Both the position numbers and the translations under genes were made by a program. The notes beneath the pieces are model-generated. The model saw only the letters and a program-made list of their open reading frames with translations, did no database searches and was not told the DNA's origin. From a halophilic archaeon (lineage in GTDB: Archaea > Halobacteriota > Halobacteria > Halobacteriales > Haladaptataceae), in assembly GCA_003298465.1 (NCBI GenBank), contig QNGA01000008.1, positions 189,204 to 253,203 of the forward strand: a stretch of DNA of 64,000 bases, in the 5' to 3' direction. Positions 34,347-42,126 of this stretch are shown one piece after another. Position 1 is the first letter of the stretch. Each line of letters begins with the position of its first letter.

Positions 34347-35417
34347 CTAACTGTCTTTGAGCTGTTTACGAAGCAGTCCAAGAACAATTAACAGACCAAC
34401 AGCCCAAGAGGAGAAAACTAATGGAGGCCCAGAACCACTGGGAAGAAGATTCAGTCGGAAATTCATAACAATTGCAAAATAGGATAACATTGGAATCACC
34501 ACAGAGAGGAATATAGTCGCAGCATTAAAATACAAGAAAGAAGCTAGGTCAGAAGTATTCTTGTTCCTAAGATCTTGTTCCACTCTCTCTAAGTCATCCT
34601 CAAGATAATCAATACGAGTAGAAGTCTGAAGTAAATCTTGTTTCAGACTATCATGTCTTTGACGACTGAAGGAAGATGGATTAAAATCTGAGTTAGTAAA
34701 ATCTACTGCTGGTATTGTAGTGGACGTGAAGTTCATTGCGGCCATATTTTGCATACCACTAGGTAAATTAGAATATTTTTGAAAATTCTTCTTCAGATAT
34801 TTTCTAGTTATATCTGATATATTGTCTATATCGTGGTGTTCTTTGTACTTTCTGACAAATCTATTAAACCGGGTATCTTCATTGGAGAACGAGGTGGAAG
34901 AAGAGCTGAGAATTCTAGTACTAATCTCTTTAGTAGGGAAATTATAATCCTCCGAATAATCATTCACAGATGCTTTTGCTAATTTCGTGTTAATCTCACC
35001 CCTCCGCTCTTCCACTTTTTGGGAATGGTATTCTTTCTCTACTTCAGAATCTATCTTAGACTTGTCTTTATTTATAAAATTCGCAAGTCCCTCCATGATA
35101 TCATCATGTGATACCTTTTCTGGAGGACTGATGTAATGATTCCCTACCCGTTTTTCAACAAAATCGTCTACGTTCTTCCGTGCTGTCTTTTCAGCTTCGT
35201 CCTCCCAATTCTTTTCTATCTCTTCTATATCGTTCACTAGTGTTTCTTTCTTGGCTCTTTTATTTTCCAATTCGTTTTCAAGAGAAGACTGTCTTCGAGA
35301 AAGACGGCTAATTTCCCCTTTTACTTGCAAATACTCATTGACTAAGAGGGCAGTCAATATGGCGACAAAAACACTCGCTGAACCAGCTAAAGCCCCATAG
35401 AATCTAGCGATGGCCAT
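34347..35417 (-). CDS. Long coiled-coil membrane protein, AT-rich
   Basis: 356 residues. One N-terminal helix (about 9-28), then a coiled coil (EISRLSRRQSSLENELENKR) and a long Ser/Asn/Lys-rich soluble region, a second coiled coil (LKQDLLQTSTRIDYLEDDLE) and two C-terminal helices separated by LLPSGSGPP. It is markedly AT-rich and lysine-rich for a haloarchaeon, suggesting transfer from a different host pool. It is cotranscribed with the 33571 gene. No family recognised; a membrane-spanning defence or envelope role is only a guess. Confidence 0.7.
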   Translation of the reverse strand: MAIARFYGALAGSASVFVAILTALLVNEYLQVKGEISRLSRRQSSLENELENKRAKKETLVNDIEEIEKNWEDEAEKTARKNVDDFVEKRVGNHYISPPEKVSHDDIMEGLANFINKDKSKIDSEVEKEYHSQKVEERRGEINTKLAKASVNDYSEDYNFPTKEISTRILSSSSTSFSNEDTRFNRFVRKYKEHHDIDNISDITRKYLKKNFQKYSNLPSGMQNMAAMNFTSTTIPAVDFTNSDFNPSSFSRQRHDSLKQDLLQTSTRIDYLEDDLERVEQDLRNKNTSDLASFLYFNAATIFLSVVIPMLSYFAIVMNFRLNLLPSGSGPPLVFSSWAVGLLIVLGLLRKQLKDS

Positions 35418-35555
35418 AATTAGCTCAGTAAACTAACTAATCATAATAGTTGCGGAAGAGTTGTGTAGTTGAAGAATCTATTAGGGAATAAAGCTATTCT
35501 ATCCCATCTTGTCAAGGGCATCACGTCGATTTTCGACGGGAGTATTGTCGTATTT

Positions 35556-35881
35556 CATCGTCGTCTGAGAACTGGAGTGCCGTAACTGGGATTGAACCAC
35601 TGCATTTCGAGCTCGTCCGACCACAGTCCGCGATCGATTGGATTGGCGACCGCGCCGTCGGCGTCTGCGTCAGCATCGGCACCATCTGAATCAGTGTCGC
35701 CGTCGTCGCTGTCGGAGTCGCTGTCACCGTCGTCGCTATCAGAGTCAGTGTTGGAATCACTGTTTGACCGCGTTTCCGAATCGGCGTGGGAAGACCTTTC
35801 ATCCGGTGAAGCCGGTGTCTTCCCGTACTCAGCGCCAAGGCTATAGAGGACGACTCGCGCGCTACCAGCGCTCGAAGGTCG
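35556..35881 (-). pseudogene. Asp/Ser-repeat C-terminal fragment
   Basis: The most haloarchaeal of the minus-strand frames reads VLYSLGAEYGKTPASPDERS, then a run of Asp-Ser repeats (SDSDSDDGDTDSDG), then WSDELEMQWFNPSYGTP and a TGA at 35556. An in-frame stop lies upstream at 35882 and no start is seen. It looks like the 3' end of a longer gene with an acidic linker. Confidence 0.4.
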
Positions 35882-35955
35882 TCACACAGCCCGAGAAGTA
35901 CAGTTGTGGTGACTGTGGTGGGGCGCTGCGCGTCGAGGAGGCCGACGACGAATGA
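35851..35955 (+). pseudogene. Zinc-ribbon tail lacking its start
   Basis: A plus-strand frame ends VTQPEKYSCGDCGGALRVEE with a CxxCG knuckle and stops at 35955, overlapping the ATG of the next gene (ATGA). No start codon is evident nearby, so the 5' end was probably lost when the fragments here were joined. Confidence 0.4.
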
Positions 35956-36146
35956 CGGCCAAACGCTGCCCACACTGTCGCCAGCGAGTGATGACAGCAG
36001 AGATGCATGGCCCCTCGGAAATCACGATTCGGCCATGCGGCCATGAAATCGGGATGATGGAGGAGTTGATCGACGCGGACCGTCTCGCCCCGCTGTCACC
36101 CGGTGAGTGGCTCACCGAGTTCCTCGCCGACGCTGACGACAACTAA
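35952..36146 (+). CDS. 64-residue zinc-binding protein
   Basis: Small protein with KRCPHCRQRV and a later IRPCGHEIG, which together give a possible four-ligand (Cys/His) zinc site, followed by an acidic helix ending in LADADDN. The start ATG overlaps the preceding zinc-ribbon stop. Such single-domain zinc proteins are abundant in haloarchaea and often unassigned. Confidence 0.65.
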   Translation: MTAKRCPHCRQRVMTAEMHGPSEITIRPCGHEIGMMEELIDADRLAPLSPGEWLTEFLADADDN

Positions 36147-36301
36147 CACCCCTGACGGTTTCGACCCTCCCCACCCTCTCATCCGTTCGTCCCCAAACAG
36201 AACAAGTGCTGACACCGGTTAGTAGATTATACTAACCTTGGCGTATTCACTTCCGCTTTGGCTGGCGATTGTTTACGGAGTGGACTAGTGAAGAGTCTTC
36301 T

Positions 36302-36673
36302 ATGCTCCGTGAGACGCCCTTGTTCGATATACTCCTCAGCGAGCTTGCGATTGTCCTGGAGGAGACGCGGGACGACGAGATCGACGCTGATCGACTTGCC
36401 ACGCTGATACTCGACAATGACGGGGATACATGGCTGCTGATCGGCCTGACTGAGGATGCAACAGCGGTCCTCACCGACAATCGGCTGATGAATTCGATCA
36501 TCCGAACACCAATTGAGCGTGATAGTCTAGATGGAAATGGACGTCGGCATATCGACCGCCAACGGACGGAAGGACAAGTGCTTGAGTCAGTCCAACAGCT
36601 TGGCAGGGCGTATTTTGACTGGGTTCATCCGCGCTATCGGTGGGTATTCGTTGCAGAATATACGGTCGAATGA
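36302..36673 (+). CDS. Hypothetical acidic protein
   Basis: 123 residues from ATG 36302 (MLRETPLFDILLSEL). It is acidic and mostly helical, with ARATLILDNDGDTWLLIGLT-like and FDWVHPRYRWVFVAEYTVE segments. No catalytic motif is obvious. It converges closely (6 bases) with the nuclease gene. A longer start at TTG 36269 is less likely. Confidence 0.6.
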   Translation: MLRETPLFDILLSELAIVLEETRDDEIDADRLATLILDNDGDTWLLIGLTEDATAVLTDNRLMNSIIRTPIERDSLDGNGRRHIDRQRTEGQVLESVQQLGRAYFDWVHPRYRWVFVAEYTVE

Positions 36674-36679
36674 GGGTAT

Positions 36680-37384
36680 TTAGGCTGCTGTCGTGGTGTT
36701 CCAGAGGCCGTAGCCGCCTTGCTTGGCCTCCTGTTGCTTTTGTTCAAACTTCGCTCGCTTGCTAAACTCGCCGTCTGCTACCCGTGCATATCCCGTCCGG
36801 AGTAACTGGGTGTTGTACAGCCAATTGCCGGTATAGACATACGCCTGTAGGTGGCCGTCACTGTCGGTGCGCTCGATCTTCGGGTCAGTAACAATGGTCA
36901 CTACCCTGTAATCTAATTGTGCTTTGGTCGTCTGGAGTGCTCGTTTGTGGATGACGCCGGTGTTAGGGACGCGTACGCCGATCAGATCGACGGTCCGGGT
37001 CTTCCCGTCGTGTTTGATCTTCACAGTTGTCGGATCGACGATCTTCGTCACGCGCGCCTCGAAGCGATCGCTCCCATTGGGCGCATCTACTCGGGCAGTC
37101 GTCCGCGTTCGAACATACGCCGTCTCGGTCGCCTGCGTCGTTGCTGTGGTCGTCTGAGTGGCCGTTGTCGGCGTCGTGCTGCTGGTTGTGGTCTGGGGGG
37201 TGGTTGTGGTCATCGCCTCGCTCGTCGTCGTTGCTGACGTGCTGGTCGGCGTCTGTGTTGTTTCTGTACTGGTGGGTGTCGTGGTGGTTGGGTCGTCGCT
37301 ACTACCGCCGAGTCCAAGGCCGCCGAGACAGCCTGCGAGCGCGACGACGGCAACAAGGGCAAGAAGGGGAAGTGTGCGGGGCAT
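36680..37384 (-). CDS. Secreted thermonuclease-like lipoprotein (SNase domain)
   Basis: 234 residues. A signal peptide with lipobox (LVAVVALAGC, Cys18) is followed by a Thr-rich linker of about 70 residues that probably crosses the S-layer. The C-terminal 130 residues form a staphylococcal-nuclease fold: VKIKHDGKTRTVDLIGVRVP near the Ca/phosphate site, and LLRTGYARVADGEFSKRAKF then QEAKQGGYGLW at the end. The predicted role is extracellular nucleic acid degradation. The position of the second catalytic Arg could not be confirmed by eye. Confidence 0.85.
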   Translation of the reverse strand: MPRTLPLLALVAVVALAGCLGGLGLGGSSDDPTTTTPTSTETTQTPTSTSATTTSEAMTTTTPQTTTSSTTPTTATQTTTATTQATETAYVRTRTTARVDAPNGSDRFEARVTKIVDPTTVKIKHDGKTRTVDLIGVRVPNTGVIHKRALQTTKAQLDYRVVTIVTDPKIERTDSDGHLQAYVYTGNWLYNTQLLRTGYARVADGEFSKRAKFEQKQQEAKQGGYGLWNTTTAA

Positions 37385-37728
37385 ATATGCTGTCGTTGCT
37401 CTCGTTAGTTCAATATTCGGGGTGGCGAACGATGTTCGGAGCCGGCGTTCTGGGTGCGATCTTCTGTTGAAGCTATTTTAGTGGTGAACAGAAAGAGAGA
37501 TGATACGTTCGTGGTGAAATTGAGCAGTGAATTCCAGGTATGGATGAAGAAGTTCGCTATCATAGAAGTTATCAGGAATGGCATCAAACCACTATGCCGC
37601 CAATATTTTGTTTTCAGTCACTCCCGATTCGTCTTCGAAGATTCGGTGGTGTGGAGCGTTTTTCAACTGTATATCCAAACTGTTCAGCTTGGTCTTCTGG
37701 CAATGTTAATCGTCTTGGCTTTGGTCTG
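37385..37728. other. Intergenic region, nothing supported
   Basis: About 344 bases, AT-rich in its left half (probable promoter of the nuclease gene near 37390-37410). Frames crossing it have no haloarchaeal composition. Confidence 0.4.
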
Positions 37729-38325
37729 TCAACGCTGCCAGAGTTCTGCAGCGTCTTGCGCAATTTGCTTGTGGTTTTTGTGCCACTCAGGCACCGCATC
37801 TAAGTCCCAGTAACGCAGATCTTTGCCCTCGTGGGACACCTCTAACTCGCCATCAACTACTGTGCAGAGGTATTCGTGGGTGACGAGACAATGCGGACCA
37901 TAGTCACCTGGTTTCCGCGTATAGATGCCGACTAGTTCAACTGGTTCAACTACGAGACCACTCTCTTCACGCGTTTCGCGGATAGCCGTCTCTTCAGGCG
38001 ATTCATTCGGCTCTGTATAGCCCCCTGGAAGGCACCACGTATCATCGTCAGCTCGGAGTTGGAGCAGAATTTCGCCATCGTCGTTGAAAATGGCTGCATC
38101 GGCGCTTACTTTCGGCGTGGCACGTCCGACTTCAGCAGCAAAGCGGTCGCGAACATCCGCAGGTGGTAGGTCGACTGTCTGGCCATACCAGTGGCTTACG
38201 AGTTCGAGGATGCGTTTATACCGCTGTTCATCATACGGGTCATCTGCGTATTCGAGCCCAGTCTGCGCCATGATCCGCAGCTCGTCAAGCAGCGCGAGGA
38301 ACTCGTCGTCAGTATCGTCGGTCAT
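37729..38325 (-). CDS. Nudix hydrolase with N-terminal helical domain
   Basis: 198 residues. The first 65 residues match the helical Nudix N-terminal domain (LLDELRIMAQTGLEYADDPY). The Nudix box follows as GGYTEPNESPEETAIRETRE then ESGL, with all metal-binding Glu residues present. The enzyme should cleave a nucleoside diphosphate linked to another moiety; ADP-ribose or a damaged nucleotide are typical. Substrate not determinable here. Confidence 0.92.
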   Translation of the reverse strand: MTDDTDDEFLALLDELRIMAQTGLEYADDPYDEQRYKRILELVSHWYGQTVDLPPADVRDRFAAEVGRATPKVSADAAIFNDDGEILLQLRADDDTWCLPGGYTEPNESPEETAIRETREESGLVVEPVELVGIYTRKPGDYGPHCLVTHEYLCTVVDGELEVSHEGKDLRYWDLDAVPEWHKNHKQIAQDAAELWQR

Positions 38326-38374
38326 GATAGGTCTGTATGGGAGACATACGTACGACCATTATAGTGCCGATTCC

Positions 38375-39379
38375 TCAGTTGACGCTCTCTAATGCTTCGA
38401 GAGCCTCGTCCGTGAGGGTTGCCACGACTTCATCTGCTGGCTGTACTTGCTGAGTTAGTCCTACACTCTGTCCTGCATAGAGCGGCAACTCCTCCACATC
38501 CCCATTCATGCTCGGAGTCGCGAGCGAATCCTCATAGCGGCGGACGGGAGTCCCATTGTCGGTTTCTGCAACAACATCGCCTTCTCCCGGCCGCTCAATC
38601 GTCGGTTGCCCTGCGGCTTTCCAGTCCGCGACAGTCGTGTTTTCAATTACCCGATGCGGAACATCCGGCCAGCCCTCATCAAAGAGGGTCGAATAGACCG
38701 TCTCGGTCTCATCAGCCTCGATAACACGCTGTCGATACAGCCGATGGACACGGGCTTCTTTGGTTGCAAGAAATCGCGTTCCAAGCCATGCTCCATCTGC
38801 ACCAAGTGTAAGTGCAGCAGCAATCCCACGCCCATCTGCAATGCCGCCAGCGGCAATAACGGGCGTCTCAGGAACAGCATCGACAACACGTGGTACTAAC
38901 GGGAGTGTCGCGACGTCACTCTGGACGTGGCCGCCTGCTTCCCAACCCTGTGCGACAATAATATCGACGCCAGCAGCAACCGCATCCTTTGCCTCTGCAG
39001 CACTCCCGACCGATTGGAGGACGATCCCGTCGTGGGAATGAATCTGGTCGACATACGGCGCAGCATCTCCAAATGCAAAGGAGAAGATGTCGACCCCTTC
39101 GTCGAGACAGACCCCAACGTGAGTCTCCGTCGAGATATCTTTAGCATTGGAATCTGCGACGATATTCACGCCGAACACTCCGTCAGTTCGTTGGTTGGTT
39201 TCCGTGAGAGCGTCACGCGTTGCCGCCTCGTCTCGCCACGTCACAGCGAGCATTCCAAGTGCGCCGGCGTCAGCAACTGTTGCCGCCAGCGCTGGACTGG
39301 TCGCGCTTCCAATCGGCGCTTGAACAATCGGCACGTCAAGTCCTAGAGTCTCAGTGAGTGTGGTTGTCAGATGCGTCAT
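38375..39379 (-). CDS. Nitronate monooxygenase (2-nitropropane dioxygenase family)
   Basis: 334-residue FMN enzyme with a TIM-barrel fold. Signatures: PIVQAPIGSATSPALAATVA at the N-terminus, VDIIVAQGWEAGGHVQSDVA in the middle (class I motif with the His in GGH) and PVIAAGGIADGRGIAAALTL then GADGAWLGTRFLAT for phosphate binding. It oxidises alkyl nitronates such as propionate-3-nitronate. It is adjacent to the Nudix gene on the same strand, but no functional link is apparent. Confidence 0.92.
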   Translation of the reverse strand: MTHLTTTLTETLGLDVPIVQAPIGSATSPALAATVADAGALGMLAVTWRDEAATRDALTETNQRTDGVFGVNIVADSNAKDISTETHVGVCLDEGVDIFSFAFGDAAPYVDQIHSHDGIVLQSVGSAAEAKDAVAAGVDIIVAQGWEAGGHVQSDVATLPLVPRVVDAVPETPVIAAGGIADGRGIAAALTLGADGAWLGTRFLATKEARVHRLYRQRVIEADETETVYSTLFDEGWPDVPHRVIENTTVADWKAAGQPTIERPGEGDVVAETDNGTPVRRYEDSLATPSMNGDVEELPLYAGQSVGLTQQVQPADEVVATLTDEALEALESVN

Positions 39380-39528
39380 AGTCAGTCAAGTAGCGAATTG
39401 TGGGAAGCATGCTTGATTCTGGTGATAGCTGCATGCACTCCAGTGCTCTGCTGATGTAGATACCAAGTAATATAATTACTATACTTGGATTAGAGAGGTG
39501 AAATCGGTGTGAGCTACGTCAAGAAGTG

Positions 39529-39972
39529 CTATAGTTTTTGAGTGAGCATTGTGGTTTGCTCAGTGAGAGTGAATCCGTTTTTCTTATAGAAATCGTATGC
39601 TGGACTATCTCTCATTGTAAGAAGATACACTTGCTCAACGTTTTCGCGTCGAAGTTCGGTGATGAGATAGTCCAGAAGGTCTGTCCCAATACCACTCTGC
39701 TGTAAAGCAGTATCGACCAGCATCTCTTTCAAAAAGAAACGTTTGCCAGAGTGCCACTGTTCGAGATTTCCCATAGCGAAACCGATCACGTCACTATTGC
39801 GAGTAGCTGCATATCCGCGATAGCCGGGTGCTTCCAGTATTTCATGTAGCCGTGTTTGAGCGGTTTGCTCTGTCCACGCGTCATTCCATGGCTCCTCATT
39901 AAATACAGAACAATAGAGACGCACACACTCTGTGAGATCATTCTCTGAGACTGGTCGAAACGACCCCGTCAT
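39529..39972 (-). CDS. GNAT-family acetyltransferase
   Basis: 147 residues from ATG 39972. The fold is recognisable: FRPVSENDLTECVRLYCSVF at strand 1/helix 1, FLKEMLVDTALQQSGIGTDL with the acetyl-CoA pyrophosphate loop (QQSGIG), and the C-terminal LLTMRDSPAYDFYKKNGFTL. Substrate unknown. Slightly AT-richer than its neighbours. Confidence 0.9.
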   Translation of the reverse strand: MTGSFRPVSENDLTECVRLYCSVFNEEPWNDAWTEQTAQTRLHEILEAPGYRGYAATRNSDVIGFAMGNLEQWHSGKRFFLKEMLVDTALQQSGIGTDLLDYLITELRRENVEQVYLLTMRDSPAYDFYKKNGFTLTEQTTMLTQKL

Positions 39973-40389
39973 CAAAGAATAATTTAGACAGACCCGTATT
40001 CAATACTATGGATGCGCTCTCTGTGGAATCTAACTATAGTGTTCGATTCACGCTCTGGACTCTACACGACCAAGTGATGAGCGCTGCAGCTGTGGTCCAA
40101 TGTACTCTGATCGCCATTGCTGCTGCCGAACGGCGGACAGTCGGCCTGCATTAGTCGGGCTGACAGTCAGAGACTGTGTCGTGGTATCTGATTCGATGTA
40201 TCTAGAGATCTAGTTTAGCTACTTAGAGTATCGTGAGACAGTCGGCTTGTTCCGGTCATGTCGACAGTTCCATTTGCTCGTGACGAGGACACCAGGTTTC
40301 CGTCGTAATCTGGCTGCTTGCAGGCGTCTCAGCGGCTCTTGTGCCCGTCACGCTCTCCAGTGATAGCCCGCTCAATGGAGCTCGCTATT

Positions 40390-41449
40390 GACAGTCCCTG
40401 TGGGAATCTGCCGGAGGACAGTCGCCCCTGCTGATACTGGCAATCGTGGAGTGTCCTATCAGATAAGCAGTCCCCTCGTGCTGTCGCTGCTCGACGTCCA
40501 GCTTAGTTTTCCCGGCAGGGTGGACAGTCCCTCCAGTGGGACACCGCCGGAATCCAGGGCGTGCTGGTCGCCAGATCTGACAGTCCCCTGTTGCAGTGGG
40601 CCGGCGCACACGGCGCTATGTCGCTGGTAGACAGTCCCCCATGCTGTAGCCACTCCTGTAACGGTCTCTGTCACTGAAAGTGCGGTGTCTCGCAGAAGAC
40701 GGCACCCCACTGGTGCGCTCAGGGACGGCACCCAGATCATGCCGTCACACTGGCACCCAGTCGTGCGTAGTGCTGCTGGCACCCCGGTAATGCAGTAAGA
40801 TGACGTGATCTGTATTGCTCACGTCGGCACCCACTTGCTGGTTGCATCGGCTGGCACCCCCACAGTAGCAGACAGCGGCTTGCTCGCTGTGTCCCGGTAG
40901 GGCTGACTGTTCCCTTCTCTCATAGCAGACTGTCCCTTCTTCCCGTCGGTCATTCTGTCAAGGGTCTTCCGGCCAGTCTCGTCTGTGCTGGCCGTCACTC
41001 GGTCTCTGGGGTGCCCTCCTCGCTGTTGCTGTCGCTGCTGCGTCCTGCTGGTGCTGTCGCTGTTGCGGCCTCCTGCTGTGCGGTACACTGCCTATTCTGC
41101 TCATGGCGGCTTGCCGCCCTCCTCGTTGCTGACTGTACTGCTGGCGGTCTCCTCTGCTCTGCGGTCTATTACTTGCACTGCTGGACTGTCCCTCCTTCTC
41201 GTCGCTGTGTCTTTCCGCTCTGGTCCAGCTGGGCCTGACTGTCCCACAATCTCACCAGCGGGTCTCCTCCTCGCGTGACCTCGGCTGGACTGTCCCACTC
41301 CTCGAGGTTGCCCTGATAATGGTTTCTTCGCTCGTCGGCTTTTTCGTCTGCTTTGCGCTTGTTGGGGTGCCTCTGTTCACGTTATCTCTGGCTATTTCTT
41401 TATTGTGATAGGTTGGGGTGCATTTTGTCACGCACTCATTCGGGTGCCC
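40390..41449. repeat. Two-motif array with orientation switch (possible origin)
   Basis: A non-coding stretch in the 1.67 kb gap 39973-41643. Left half: GACAGTCCC-type words at 40390, 40417, 40467, 40523, 40579 and 40630, then GGCACCC words at 40701, 40727, 40752, 40778, 40826 and 40853. Right half: the reverse-complement core as GACTGTCCC at 40915 (one variant base), 40928, 41184, 41237 and 41288, with GGGTGCC words at 41009, 41364, 41415 (partial) and 41442. Orientation of both words flips at about 40.86-40.91 kb. The right half is also CTG/CCT-rich. It sits beside the transfer-type operon, so a replication or transfer origin is plausible. Confidence 0.6.
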
Positions 41450-41643
41450 ACACTACACTCACTCGGTTACCAGTCCATCCTCTCACCATCACCACTCTAA
41501 CACTTCCTCGCATACCCCATATTCCCCGTAGCACTCGGCGATGTTCTCTTGGGAGAGTTAGTGAGTCGGTGTTTCTAACTACGGCTATATTCAGTCGTAA
41601 TATTAATGCCGTCATAACCCGTTATCGCCGTGTGTAGAAATCT

Positions 41644-42120
41644 ATGACAGATGATACTCACACCGGGACACCGGCACCGGACAAGATAGCCGCCCAACTT
41701 GGAGAGCATCGTCGGAACCTCCTCACCGTATTCAAGAAAGCTGATACAAGAGAACTCAATACCTCCACTCTGCGCCAACGCAGCGGCGTGCCCAGCGGGA
41801 GTATGAACCACCATCTCAACACCCTAGAGCGGTGGGGTCTCATCACGGAAACCGCAGAGCGTCAGTACGTCTCCCACGGTGGATCTAAAGCGCGTGTGTG
41901 GCGGCTCACTGACGAAGGACAGACGTTCACAGAAACGCAACTGGATGGCGCGGTCACACCCAGTGTACCTACTGATGCCCTCCATGAGAAGATACAAGCC
42001 CAGCAGGACGAACTCGACGCGCTCCGCAGTGACCTCGAAGACACACAGAAAATGCTCGTCAAAGTTGCCCAGCAAGCCGACCTCATCGACGACGAGAAAG
42101 CGGCGGCATTACTGAAGTAA
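41644..42120 (+). CDS. Winged-helix regulator with coiled-coil tail
   Basis: 158 residues. The winged helix covers about 20-95: ELNTSTLRQRSGVPSGSMNH as HTH, then ERWGLITETAERQYVSHGGS and RVWRLTDEG as wing. A coiled coil (KIQAQQDELDALRSDLEDTQ) fills the C-terminus. It lies between the motif array and the convergent transfer operon and may bind the array; that is inference. Confidence 0.85.
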   Translation: MTDDTHTGTPAPDKIAAQLGEHRRNLLTVFKKADTRELNTSTLRQRSGVPSGSMNHHLNTLERWGLITETAERQYVSHGGSKARVWRLTDEGQTFTETQLDGAVTPSVPTDALHEKIQAQQDELDALRSDLEDTQKMLVKVAQQADLIDDEKAAALLK

Positions 42121-42126
42121 CGCCGT

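Noticed and set aside
37454..37813. 119-codon plus-strand frame upstream of and overlapping the Nudix gene
   Set aside because: Cys/Phe/Ser-rich composition and overlap with the well-supported Nudix gene on the other strand indicate chance.
40390..41449. CRISPR array
   Set aside because: The repeated words are only 7-10 bases, spacing is irregular and orientation changes midway. No cas gene is near.
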